Below the pieces are notes generated by a model. It searched no databases and was not told the origin of the DNA. It was given only the letters and a program-made list of their open reading frames with translations. The translations under genes were made by a program, and so were the position numbers. A DNA stretch of 7,869 bases from Betaproteobacteria bacterium RIFCSPLOWO2_02_FULL_62_17 (GTDB taxonomy: Bacteria > Pseudomonadota > Gammaproteobacteria > Burkholderiales > SG8-39): contig MEQV01000040.1 of assembly GCA_001770355.1 (NCBI GenBank), positions 24,085-31,953 of the forward strand, in the 5' to 3' direction. Below, piece by piece: positions 1 to 6,522 of the stretch (within the stretch, counting starts at the first letter, position 1; each line of letters opens with the position of its first letter).

Positions 1-1
1 G

Positions 2-1615
2 CGCCGCCTGATCGAGCAGGCCCTGGCGCGCGAAAGCATGCAGGAAACCCTGCCCGAAGCGATGCTCCATCGCTATCGCCTGGCGCCCTTCAAGCCGGCC
101 GTCATGGACCTGCATCATCCGCGCCAGGGCGAGGATCCCGGCGCATTCGCGGCGCGCACACACCCGGCCTGGCGGCGCATCAAGTTCGACGAACTGCTGG
201 CGCAGCAATTGTCCATGCGCAAGCACTACCGCGAGCGGCGCGCCAGGGTGGCGGCGGCCATGGCGCGCGGCGGAATCCTGGTTGGCAGATTGCTCGAGGC
301 GCTTCCCTACCGCTTGACGCGCGCGCAGCAGCGGGTGTGGCGGGAAATCGAGGCGGATCTGGGCAAGGCGCATCCGATGCACCGCCTGCTGCAAGGCGAC
401 GTGGGCAGCGGCAAAACCGTGGTTGCCGGATTGGCGGTGCTGCGCGCGGCCGAGAACGGCATGCAGACAGCGGTGATGGCGCCCACGGAGATTCTGGCTG
501 AACAGCATTTCCGCAAGTTCTCCGAGTGGCTGGCGCCGCTGGGCGTGCGCATCGCCCGGTTGACCGGCAGCCAGACCACCCGGGAGCGCAACGCGGCCGC
601 GCAAGCCATCGCCTCGGGCGCGGCCCGGCTGGCGGTGGGCACGCACGCCTTGTTTCAGCACGGCATCGAATTCCACTCCCTGGGACTGGCGGTGGTGGAT
701 GAGCAGCACCGCTTTGGCGTGGCGCAGCGTCTGGCATTGCGGGAAAAATCCGGCCGCGCCAAGCGCGGCGCGGCCGGCGCGCAGATATCGCCGGAACCGC
801 ATCTGCTGATGATGAGCGCCACGCCGATTCCGCGCACTTTGTCGATGAGCTACTACGCCGACCTGGACGTTTCGGTGATCGATGAACTGCCGCCGGGCCG
901 GCAGCCGGTGTTGACCAAACTGGTCTCAGCGTCGCGCCGCGGCGAAGTGCTTGGCAGAATTCGCGATGCCTGCGCCGGCGGGCAGCAGGCCTACTGGGTA
1001 TGCCCCATCATCGAGGAATCGGAAACCCTCGATCTGCAGACGGCGATCGATACCCATGCCGCATTGAGCGCCGACCTGCAAGGCATCACGGTCGGGCTGG
1101 TGCATGGGCGTCTTCCCGCGGCGGAAAAGGCGGCCGTCATGCAGGCGTTCATCAAGGGCGAAATACAGCTATTGGTGGCCACGACAGTCATCGAGGTGGG
1201 TGTTGATGTGCCCAATGCCTCGCTGATGGTGATCGAACACGCCGAGCGATTTGGACTTTCGCAGTTGCATCAACTGCGCGGCCGCGTCGGCAGGGGAAGC
1301 GCGCGATCGGCCTGCGTGCTGCTGTATCAGAACCCGCTCTCCGAGGGCGCGCGTCAACGCCTCAAGGTCATATTCGAAAGCACCGATGGGTTCGTGATCG
1401 CGCAGGAGGATCTGAAATTGCGCGGGCCGGGCGAATACCTGGGCAAGCGTCAAAGCGGCGCGCCGCTGCTGCGCTTCGCGGACCTTGCCCTGGACGAGGA
1501 CCTGCTGCGGCAGGCGCGCGAGGCCGCGGAGCAGTTGCTCGATCACGACAGCGCCTGCGCCGAGCACCATCTGGCGCGCTGGCTGGGGTCGCATTCGCGT
1601 TTCATGCTGGCATGA
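2..1615 (+). CDS. recG: ATP-dependent DNA helicase RecG (3' part; 5' end outside window)
   Basis: RecG is a cytoplasmic superfamily 2 DNA translocase that remodels stalled replication forks and branched recombination intermediates. The reading frame is already open at base 2, so the true start lies upstream. About 537 codons are visible; the E. coli protein has 693 residues, so roughly 150 N-terminal residues (part of the wedge domain) are missing. Visible helicase motifs, in order: Walker A GDVGSGKT (nt 395-418), MAPTEILAEQH (motif Ia region), Walker B DEQH (698-709), motif III MSATPIPRT (SAT at 815-823), LLVATTVIEVGVDVP (motif V) and QLHQLRGRVGRG (motif VI, 1262-1297). The RecG-type C-terminal signature LKLRGPGEYLGKRQSG follows. 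The DEQH box and this signature separate RecG from Mfd and PriA. One oddity is a GC-rich linker, SGRAKRGAAGAQ, between motifs II and III, whose DNA forms a long inverted repeat. The stop is TGA at 1613-1615. Confidence 0.97.
   Translation, partial: RRLIEQALARESMQETLPEAMLHRYRLAPFKPAVMDLHHPRQGEDPGAFAARTHPAWRRIKFDELLAQQLSMRKHYRERRARVAAAMARGGILVGRLLEALPYRLTRAQQRVWREIEADLGKAHPMHRLLQGDVGSGKTVVAGLAVLRAAENGMQTAVMAPTEILAEQHFRKFSEWLAPLGVRIARLTGSQTTRERNAAAQAIASGAARLAVGTHALFQHGIEFHSLGLAVVDEQHRFGVAQRLALREKSGRAKRGAAGAQISPEPHLLMMSATPIPRTLSMSYYADLDVSVIDELPPGRQPVLTKLVSASRRGEVLGRIRDACAGGQQAYWVCPIIEESETLDLQTAIDTHAALSADLQGITVGLVHGRLPAAEKAAVMQAFIKGEIQLLVATTVIEVGVDVPNASLMVIEHAERFGLSQLHQLRGRVGRGSARSACVLLYQNPLSEGARQRLKVIFESTDGFVIAQEDLKLRGPGEYLGKRQSGAPLLRFADLALDEDLLRQAREAAEQLLDHDSACAEHHLARWLGSHSRFMLA
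744..777 (-). terminator. Terminator-like hairpin on the antisense strand inside recG
   Basis: Positions 750-760 and 767-777 form a perfect 11-bp inverted repeat (CCGGCCGCGCC / GGCGCGGCCGG) with a 6-nt loop. Directly to its left is A5 (744-748). Read on the - strand this is a very stable GC stem followed after one base by five T, the shape of a Rho-independent terminator. It lies wholly inside the recG coding frame and encodes the linker between helicase motifs II and III. It could stop antisense transcription, or it could simply reflect GC-rich codons for Gly/Arg/Ala. The structure is seen directly; the function is inferred. Confidence 0.35.
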
Positions 1616-1669
1616 GCGCGCCCGGCGAAATCGTAAAATGCACAGCGGCAAATCACCGGCAATATCAAT

Positions 1670-2551
1670 ATGACTTTCGCGGAAATTAAACGGCGGCTCG
1701 ATCTGTACGAGCGGCTGATGCGGCTGCACCAGCCGATCGGCACACTGCTCCTGCTGTGGCCGACGCTTTGGGCATTGTGGATCGCGGGCTACGGCAATCC
1801 ACCCTGGCAGGTGGTGCTGATATTCGCGGTGGGCACTTTGCTGATGCGCAGCGCCGGCTGCGTCATGAACGACATTGCCGACCGGGATTTCGATCCGCTG
1901 GTAAAACGGACTCGCGAGCGGCCGCTGGCGACGCGCGAGGTGTCGGTGCGCGAAGCGCTGGTGATCATCGTGCTGCTGTGCCTGGCGGCATTCGCCCTGG
2001 TGTTGTTTCTCAACATGTTGACCATCCTGCTGTCCGTGGCGGCGCTGGCGATCGCCGCCACCTACCCGCTGACCAAGCGCTTTTTCGCGATTCCCCAGGC
2101 CTATCTGGGCGTCGCCTTCGGCTTTGGCATACCCATGGGATTTGCCGCATTGCTGGGCATGATTTCATGGGTCGCCTGGTGGCTGCTGGCGGCCAACATC
2201 TTCTGGGCAATCGCCTACGACACCGAGTACGCCATGGTCGATCGCGACGACGATCTGCGCCTGGGCATCCGCACTTCCGCGATTACTTTCGGGCGCTTCG
2301 AGGTGCCTGCGGTGATGCTGAGCTATGCGGCGATGCTCGGCATTCTGCTCTGGCTGGGGACGCGCCTGGGCTTCGGTATCACCTATTATTGCGGTTTGCT
2401 GGCGGCGGCGGTGATGATGGCGTTTCACTACAAGTGGATTCGCGGCAGGCAACGTGAAGGCTGCTTTCGCGCCTTCAATCACAACAATTGGGTCGGCGGC
2501 GTGATTTTTGCGGGCATCGCACTCGACTATTACGTGAAAGGGATCGCCTAG
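1670..2551 (+). CDS. ubiA: 4-hydroxybenzoate polyprenyltransferase UbiA
   Basis: UbiA is an integral inner-membrane prenyltransferase that attaches the polyprenyl side chain to 4-hydroxybenzoate, the first membrane step of ubiquinone synthesis. The 293-residue length matches the family (E. coli about 290). The N-terminal RLMRLHQPIGTLLLLWPTLW is typical. The first Mg-diphosphate motif is N67-D68-I-A-D71-R-D-F-D75, followed by VKRTRERPLA; the second acidic cluster is YDTEYAMVDRDDD (183-195). Hydrophobic stretches around residues 24-40, 46-65, 96-115, 117-133, 144-162, 166-183, 213-231, 236-252 and 274-288 fit a polytopic membrane protein. ATG 1670 is the first possible start after an in-frame TAA at 1634-1636. 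No strong Shine-Dalgarno lies before it. The gene begins 54 nt after recG and could be co-transcribed with it. It ends directly against ubiD. Confidence 0.96.
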   Translation: MTFAEIKRRLDLYERLMRLHQPIGTLLLLWPTLWALWIAGYGNPPWQVVLIFAVGTLLMRSAGCVMNDIADRDFDPLVKRTRERPLATREVSVREALVIIVLLCLAAFALVLFLNMLTILLSVAALAIAATYPLTKRFFAIPQAYLGVAFGFGIPMGFAALLGMISWVAWWLLAANIFWAIAYDTEYAMVDRDDDLRLGIRTSAITFGRFEVPAVMLSYAAMLGILLWLGTRLGFGITYYCGLLAAAVMMAFHYKWIRGRQREGCFRAFNHNNWVGGVIFAGIALDYYVKGIA

Positions 2552-4045
2552 ATGGCGTATCGCGATCTGCGGGATTTCATATCCCAGCTCGAAGCCATGG
2601 GCGAGCTTCGTCGTGTATCCGCGCCGGTATCGCCCAGGCTGGAGATGACCGCGCTTTGCGATCGTGTTCTCAGGAAAGGGGGGCCGGCGCTGCTGTTCGA
2701 GCACCCCACCGGCCATTCGATCCCGGTTCTGGGCAATCTGTTCGGCACGCCGCGGCGCATCGCGCTGGCAATGGGGGCGAGTCCGGATCGCGAAGCGCTC
2801 GAGGAACTGCGCCGCATCGGCGCGCTGCTCGCGTCCCTGAAAGAGCCCGAACCGCCCCACGGCCTGCGCGATGTGCTGCAGCGCTGGGTGCCGATCCTGC
2901 GCCAGGTGCGCAACATGGCGTCGAAGGAACTCGCGCAAGCGCCCTGCCAGGAAATCGTCTGGGAAGGCGGCGAGGTCGATCTGGCGCGGCTGCCGGTGCA
3001 GACCTGCTGGCCTGAGGACGCCGGGCCGCTCGTCACCTGGGGCTTGGTGGTGACGCGCGGCGCGCGCGACCCTGCCAGGCCGCCGGGCCGCCAGAACCTG
3101 GGCATCTATCGCCAGCAGGTCATCGGGCGGGACAAACTCATCATGCGCTGGCTGGCGCAGCGCGGCGGCGCGCTCGATTTTCGCGCGCACTGCGCGGCGC
3201 ATCCCGGCGAGCCGTTTGCGCTTGCGGTGGCGCTGGGCGCGGATCCCGCGACCATGCTCGCGGCGGTGACGCCGGTTCCCGATGCGCTCTCCGAGTACCA
3301 GTTCGCCGGCCTGCTGCGCGGCGAAAGAACCGAGCTGGTGCGCTGCATGGGATCGGATCTGCAGGTGCCGGCGGGCGCGGAGATCGTGCTCGAAGGCGTG
3401 ATCAAGCCCGGCGAGGAGGCGCTGGAAGGCCCGTTCGGGGATCACACCGGCTACTACAACGAAACGGAGACCTTTCCGGTCTTCACCGTCGAGCGCATCA
3501 CCATGCGCAGCAATCCTATCTACCACAGCACCTATACGGGCAAACCGCCGGACGAACCGGCGATCCTGGGCGCCGCGCTGAACGAGGTATTCGTGCCGAT
3601 CCTGCAGAAGCAGTTTCCGGAGATCGCCGATTTCTACCTTCCGCCGGAAGGCTGTTCTTACCGTCTCGCGGTGGTCAGCATTAGGAAACAATTCCCCGGG
3701 CATGCCAAGCGGGTCATGTTCGGCATCTGGTCGTTTCTGCGCCAGTTCATGTACACCAAGTTCATCATCGTGACCGACGCCGAAGTCAATGTGCGCGACT
3801 GGAAGGAAGTCATCTGGGCGCTCACCACGCGCGTCGACGCCGCGCGCGACACCACCATCATCGAGAACACGCCCATCGACTATCTCGATTTCGCCAGCCC
3901 CGCGGCAGGTCTGGGCTCGAAGATCGGCATCGATGCCACCAACAAGTGGCCGGCAGAAACCACGCGGACCTGGGGGCGGCCGATCGCGATGGACGCCGCT
4001 GTCAGCGCGCGCGTCGAAGCGCTGTTCCGGGAATTGAATCTATAG
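2552..4045 (+). CDS. ubiD: 4-hydroxy-3-polyprenylbenzoate decarboxylase UbiD
   Basis: UbiD removes the carboxyl group from 3-polyprenyl-4-hydroxybenzoate, the UbiA product, giving 2-polyprenylphenol. It needs prenylated FMN made by UbiX, which is not encoded in this window. The length of 497 residues equals that of E. coli UbiD. Family landmarks: DLRDFISQLEAMGELRRV at the N-terminus, GGPALLFEHP (43-52), PVLGNLFGTPRR (58-69), cofactor-site segment QNLGIYRQQV (181-190), the conserved acidic EGPFGDHTGYY (292-302), KPPDEPAILG (331-340), and C-terminal GSKIGIDATNKWPAE (455-469) followed by WGRPI. The start codon is the base immediately after the ubiA TAG. Its likely ribosome site (GAAAGGGA, 2536-2543) lies inside the end of ubiA, so translational coupling is probable. 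The gene ends 28 bp before the convergent dacB stop. Confidence 0.97.
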   Translation: MAYRDLRDFISQLEAMGELRRVSAPVSPRLEMTALCDRVLRKGGPALLFEHPTGHSIPVLGNLFGTPRRIALAMGASPDREALEELRRIGALLASLKEPEPPHGLRDVLQRWVPILRQVRNMASKELAQAPCQEIVWEGGEVDLARLPVQTCWPEDAGPLVTWGLVVTRGARDPARPPGRQNLGIYRQQVIGRDKLIMRWLAQRGGALDFRAHCAAHPGEPFALAVALGADPATMLAAVTPVPDALSEYQFAGLLRGERTELVRCMGSDLQVPAGAEIVLEGVIKPGEEALEGPFGDHTGYYNETETFPVFTVERITMRSNPIYHSTYTGKPPDEPAILGAALNEVFVPILQKQFPEIADFYLPPEGCSYRLAVVSIRKQFPGHAKRVMFGIWSFLRQFMYTKFIIVTDAEVNVRDWKEVIWALTTRVDAARDTTIIENTPIDYLDFASPAAGLGSKIGIDATNKWPAETTRTWGRPIAMDAAVSARVEALFRELNL

Positions 4046-4073
4046 GATATCGGCGGCGCCGCAGCTCGCGCGC

Positions 4074-5687
4074 TCAGCGAGATTCATATACCCAGCGCAG
4101 CAGCGCGTCGTGCGCCGTCTGCCCTGCCGCCGCATTGGCGTGGTTGATGAAGAACACCACAACCTTGCGCTGTCCGTTGCGATCCAGAACGTAGCCCGCC
4201 ATGCTGCGAACGCCGCTCAGGGAGCCGGTCTTGATGTGCGCCTGGCCTGCCACCGGTTGGAATTTGAGCCGCCGGCGCATGGTGCCGTCATAGGCCACCA
4301 GCGGCAGGGAGGCGAGCAGCTCGGGCATCACCGGACTGCGAAATGCCGCGACCAGCATGCGCCCGAGGTTGGCCGCGCTGATGCGTTCCTCGCGCGAAAG
4401 TCCCGAACCGTTTTCCAGCACCAGCTCGGGCATCGCCCAGCCCTTCTGTTCCAGCCAGCCCCTGATTACCGTTTCCGAGCGGTCGCTGCGGCCCGGCGTG
4501 CCCAGCAGTTCCGCGGAGAGCGTGAGATAAAGCTGCCGCGCCATGACGTTGTTGCTGTACTTGTTGATGTCGCGCACCATCTCCGAGAGCGAGGCGGACT
4601 CCTGGGTTGCAATGAGGCGCGCGCCGGCCGCGACGCCACCCTCGCGGATGCGGCCCTGCAGGCTCCCGCCCAGCTCCTCCCAGAGCTTGCGGAAAACCCC
4701 GGCAACGTAATCCTGGTGCGACAACAGCGCCACGTTCCATTCGCGCTCTCCGCAGGACGAGGGATAACTTCCCGCGAAACCGGCGCGCGCGCCGCGGCCG
4801 ACGCCACCCTCGCGGATGCGGCCCTGCAGGCTCCCGCCCAGCTCCTCCCAGAGCTTGCGGAAAACCCCGGCAACGTAATCCTGGTGCGACAACAGCGCCA
4901 CGTTCCATTCGCGCTCTCCGCAGGACGAGGGATAACTTCCCGCGAAACCGGCGCGCGCGCCGCGGCCGCCTGTTCGCACCTCGAGCTTGATGCGCGAAAG
5001 CCAGTCCCCGCAAGGGCCGTCGGTCAGTTTCAGCGTATTGCTTACTTCAAGCGCGGTGGAGGGCGGTTCGGTCAGGAGATTGACTGTCCGCCGCGTCGCA
5101 TCGGGCAGAAAGAAGAATCTGAACGCCTTGAAGTTGAGCAGCAATGCGTCCGGCCCCACGTTGTACGGACGCGTCGGCTCGCCATCGAACTTCGAGGGAT
5201 CATGGTTCGAGCCATCCATCCAGGAACGGTCGAGCACCAGGTCGCCGCGAATTTCTCGGATGCCGCGCGCGCGCAGGCCGCGCAGCAGCTGCCAGAAATG
5301 CTCGAAGGTCAGTTTGGGATCGCCGCCGCCGCGCAGCGTGAGGTCCCCTTCCAGCACATCGTCGGTTTGCGCGGCCGCCGACCACGCAGTGGTCTTCCAC
5401 AGATAGGTGGGCCCCAATAACTCGAGGGCGGCGTAAGTGGTCAGCAGCTTGATGGTGGAGGCCGGATTCATCGGCGCCGTCGCGTTATGCGCGAGCGCCG
5501 GTTTGTCCGCCGCGACGTCCTGGATCAGAACCGCGACCTGGGATTGCGGAATGCCGGCGGCTGCCAGTGCGCTTGCCACCGGGGCAGGCAGAGGCTGCGC
5601 GTTCGCGGCGGAGATCAGCAGTGCGGCGCAGGTCAGCAGCCACGCCGGGCACGCGCACAGCCGCAGGGCATGCATTCTATTTGCCAT
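4074..5687 (-). CDS. dacB: D-alanyl-D-alanine carboxypeptidase/endopeptidase (PBP4) with internal duplication
   Basis: This is a periplasmic peptidoglycan hydrolase of the S13 / PBP4 family that trims D-Ala and cleaves cross-links. From ATG 5687 it is 537 residues. All three active-site motifs are present: S77-T-I-K80 (nucleophile and general base), S378-N-N380 (SxN) and K486-T-G488. A signal peptide is clear: MANRMHALRL, then a hydrophobic stretch, with cleavage likely after SAANA (residue 30). The frame stays open up to an ATG at 5768, but that start would place 27 residues before the signal peptide and put the upstream terminator inside the gene, so I reject it. ATG 5675 is an alternative start; Shine-Dalgarno support is weak for both. 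Residues 241-296 are repeated exactly as 297-352. Without one copy the protein would be 481 residues, close to E. coli PBP4 (477). The extra copy sits just before the SxN motif, so whether the protein folds normally is uncertain. Convergent with ubiD. Confidence 0.93.
   Translation of the reverse strand: MANRMHALRLCACPAWLLTCAALLISAANAQPLPAPVASALAAAGIPQSQVAVLIQDVAADKPALAHNATAPMNPASTIKLLTTYAALELLGPTYLWKTTAWSAAAQTDDVLEGDLTLRGGGDPKLTFEHFWQLLRGLRARGIREIRGDLVLDRSWMDGSNHDPSKFDGEPTRPYNVGPDALLLNFKAFRFFFLPDATRRTVNLLTEPPSTALEVSNTLKLTDGPCGDWLSRIKLEVRTGGRGARAGFAGSYPSSCGEREWNVALLSHQDYVAGVFRKLWEELGGSLQGRIREGGVGRGARAGFAGSYPSSCGEREWNVALLSHQDYVAGVFRKLWEELGGSLQGRIREGGVAAGARLIATQESASLSEMVRDINKYSNNVMARQLYLTLSAELLGTPGRSDRSETVIRGWLEQKGWAMPELVLENGSGLSREERISAANLGRMLVAAFRSPVMPELLASLPLVAYDGTMRRRLKFQPVAGQAHIKTGSLSGVRSMAGYVLDRNGQRKVVVFFINHANAAAGQTAHDALLRWVYESR
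4631..4968. repeat. Perfect 168-bp tandem duplication inside dacB
   Basis: Bases 4631-4800 and 4799-4968 are identical at a period of 168 bp, with no mismatch found by eye. As 168 is 56 codons, the frame is kept and residues 241-296 of DacB recur as 297-352 (starting GRGARAG, ending GRIREGGV). Each copy ends in a GC tract containing the 12-bp palindrome GGCGCGCGCGCC (4950-4961 in the right copy, 4782-4793 in the left). The left flank carries a related tract, GGCGCGCGCCGGCCG (4616-4630). These similar GC tracts offer short homology for slippage or unequal recombination. No divergence between copies means either a very recent event or an assembly error. Confidence 0.97.
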
Positions 5688-5735
5688 GCTCGATGATGCC
5701 ACATGGCTGAACGCATGCCCGGCACAGGTTTTAGG

Positions 5736-5761
5736 AAAAAAACGGCGCGTCGCGCGCGCCG
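5736..5761 (-). terminator. Rho-independent terminator of the small exported protein gene
   Basis: On the - strand, a 7-bp all-GC stem (5743-5749 with 5755-5761, CGGCGCG/CGCGCCG) with a 5-nt loop is followed directly by seven T (A7 at 5736-5742 on the + strand). It lies 55 bp past the stop of the gene at 5817-6293 and about 50 bp before the dacB start. It should therefore end that transcript and separate the two genes. dacB would then need its own promoter in the short remaining gap, or read-through; I cannot identify a convincing promoter there. Confidence 0.8.
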
Positions 5762-5816
5762 GTGGCATCAGAGGAACTGGTTTAGCAAAGATTTTTTTGC
5801 CGGCAACCTGTCAGTT

Positions 5817-6293
5817 CTACGCGGCCGGTGCGGCTTCGCCGCGGCCGCGGCGCTTAGGCAGGGTCACGCCTTTCTCCTTGGCGCGTTGCTGCATCGCGCC
5901 GCGCATGTCCTTGCGCAGCGTGGCGCGCTCTTCCGGGGTCGTGGCTGCGCGCATGCGGTCGCGATACTGGTTGCGTTCTTCGGCACTCAGTAGTTGCGGG
6001 CCGTGATGGCCGCGGCGATGGCCTGCTTCGCGGCGTTGCGGCAGCGTGATGCCCTTTTCCTTGGCGCGCTGCTCGGTCGCCGCGCGCATTTCCTTGTTGA
6101 TTTGCGCGCGTTCCTCGCGGGTTTGGGCGGCGCGCATTTTTTCGCGGAACTGATCGCGTTCTTCCTGCGTGAACAGCGCGTCCGCGCGCGTACGGGATTC
6201 GGCGGGGCCCCTGGGGGCGTTTTGCTGCGCGTTGATTTGAAAACTTGCGGCAAGCAAAGCCGCTGTTGCTGCGGCGACGAAGATCTTTTTCAT
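5817..6293 (-). CDS. Small exported protein with two charged helical repeats, function unknown
   Basis: A 158-residue protein I cannot name. Residues 1-22 (MKKIFVAAATAALLAASFQ then INA) form a Sec signal peptide with likely cleavage after Ala22, so the product is periplasmic or secreted. The mature part is almost all charged and Gln/Ala residues, without cysteines. It contains two diverged copies of a 49-residue unit, residues 40-88 and 101-149, separated by a His/Arg-rich spacer (GHRRGHHGPQ). Each unit follows the pattern L-x-x-x-EER-x-Q-(F/Y)-R, MRAA, EERA, then QRAKEKG(I/V)TLP-x-RR, and is predicted helical. The start is supported by AGGAGT (6302-6307) 8 nt upstream. The gene is divergent from groES and followed by its own terminator. 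The amphipathic helical look recalls periplasmic CpxP/Spy-type proteins, but no LTxxQ motif is clear, so this is only a guess. Codon pattern and GC content resemble the neighbours. Confidence 0.85.
   Translation of the reverse strand: MKKIFVAAATAALLAASFQINAQQNAPRGPAESRTRADALFTQEERDQFREKMRAAQTREERAQINKEMRAATEQRAKEKGITLPQRREAGHRRGHHGPQLLSAEERNQYRDRMRAATTPEERATLRKDMRGAMQQRAKEKGVTLPKRRGRGEAAPAA
5847..6176 (-). repeat. Two diverged 49-codon repeats within the exported protein gene
   Basis: Codons 40-88 (6030-6176) and 101-149 (5847-5993) encode matching units offset by 61 residues. By hand count 31 of 49 residues are identical and most differences are conservative (E/D, K/R, I/V, F/Y). The two units have diverged under constraint, so this is an old duplication, unlike the exact repeat in dacB. 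Confidence 0.9.
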
Positions 6294-6359
6294 TGTCGAC
6301 TACTCCTGGTTCAGTGGGATGAGGCTTAAACAACGCCCATGCTGCCACCCCGGTAGATC

Positions 6360-6393
6360 ATGCAACGAACTGTTTTGTAAGCATATGTTGCAT
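6360..6393. repeat. Inverted repeat ATGCAAC-N20-GTTGCAT
   Basis: ATGCAAC at 6360-6366 is the exact reverse complement of GTTGCAT at 6387-6393. It lies in the AT-richer part of the intergenic region, 66-100 bp upstream of the start of the leftward gene. It could be a regulator site, but a 7-bp match with a 20-bp gap may also be chance. Confidence 0.3.
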
Positions 6394-6466
6394 ATAAGGC
6401 AGCCCTTACAGGCGGAAACATCTGGCGCCTCGGGGCCGACGCCGCGGGTTCTTTTTTGAGACACCT

Positions 6467-6496
6467 CTTGAAAACCCTATAAGGATGCCTTACTAT
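6467..6496 (+). promoter_or_regulatory. groESL promoter (sigma-70 type, with sigma-32-like -35)
   Basis: TTGAAA at 6468-6473 (5 of 6 to TTGACA) and TACTAT at 6491-6496 (4 of 6 to TATAAT) are separated by exactly 17 bp, giving a predicted start near 6503. The longer CTTGAAAA at 6467-6474 also fits the heat-shock sigma-32 -35 element. The matching -10 (around GCCTTACTAT, from 6487) fits CCCCAT only partly. Heat-shock sigma control is therefore possible but not shown. Confidence 0.7.
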
Positions 6497-6522
6497 TAGC
6501 ACTCGCAACGGTCGAGTGCTAG
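6496..6522 (+). promoter_or_regulatory. CIRCE operator (HrcA binding site)
   Basis: TTAGCACTC (6496-6504), a 9-bp spacer, then GAGTGCTAG (6514-6522) match the CIRCE consensus TTAGCACTC-N9-GAGTGCTAA in all but the last base. CIRCE is bound by the repressor HrcA, whose activity depends on GroE. The element shares its first base with the -10 hexamer and covers the predicted transcription start, so bound HrcA should block initiation. hrcA is not in this window. Confidence 0.95.

Noticed and set aside
1634..1639. TAAAAT as a -10 element for ubiA
   Set aside because: No -35-like hexamer sits 16-18 bp upstream, so a promoter cannot be supported.
2165..3703. Long open frame (512 codons) on the - strand opposite ubiA and ubiD
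   Set aside because: It covers two convincing genes in antisense. The Arg/His/Ala-rich composition is typical of a shadow frame in GC-rich DNA.
4046..4082. Possible bidirectional terminator between ubiD and dacB (GCGGCGCCGC palindrome and CTCGC/GCGAG stem)
   Set aside because: The palindrome has no loop, the second stem is only 5 bp and reaches into the dacB coding end, and neither is followed by a T run.
4110..5420. Long open frame (436 codons) on the + strand opposite dacB
   Set aside because: It lies wholly antisense to a gene with clear PBP4 motifs, lacks recognisable domains, and is expected from GC-rich third positions. It also contains the same exact repeat, which the duplication explains.
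5688..5768. Extended N-terminus for dacB starting at ATG 5768
   Set aside because: It would put 27 polar residues before a clear signal peptide, has no Shine-Dalgarno, and would overlap the intrinsic terminator at 5736-5761.
5994..6329. Open frame of 111 codons on the + strand opposite the exported protein
   Set aside because: It is a shadow of the repeat-containing gene on the other strand, which has a signal peptide and a good ribosome site; the + frame has neither.
6424..6457. GC-rich imperfect hairpin followed by T6 upstream of the groESL promoter
   Set aside because: The stem is short and interrupted (4 bp, bulge, 3 bp), the T run is about ten bases away, and no + strand gene upstream needs termination.
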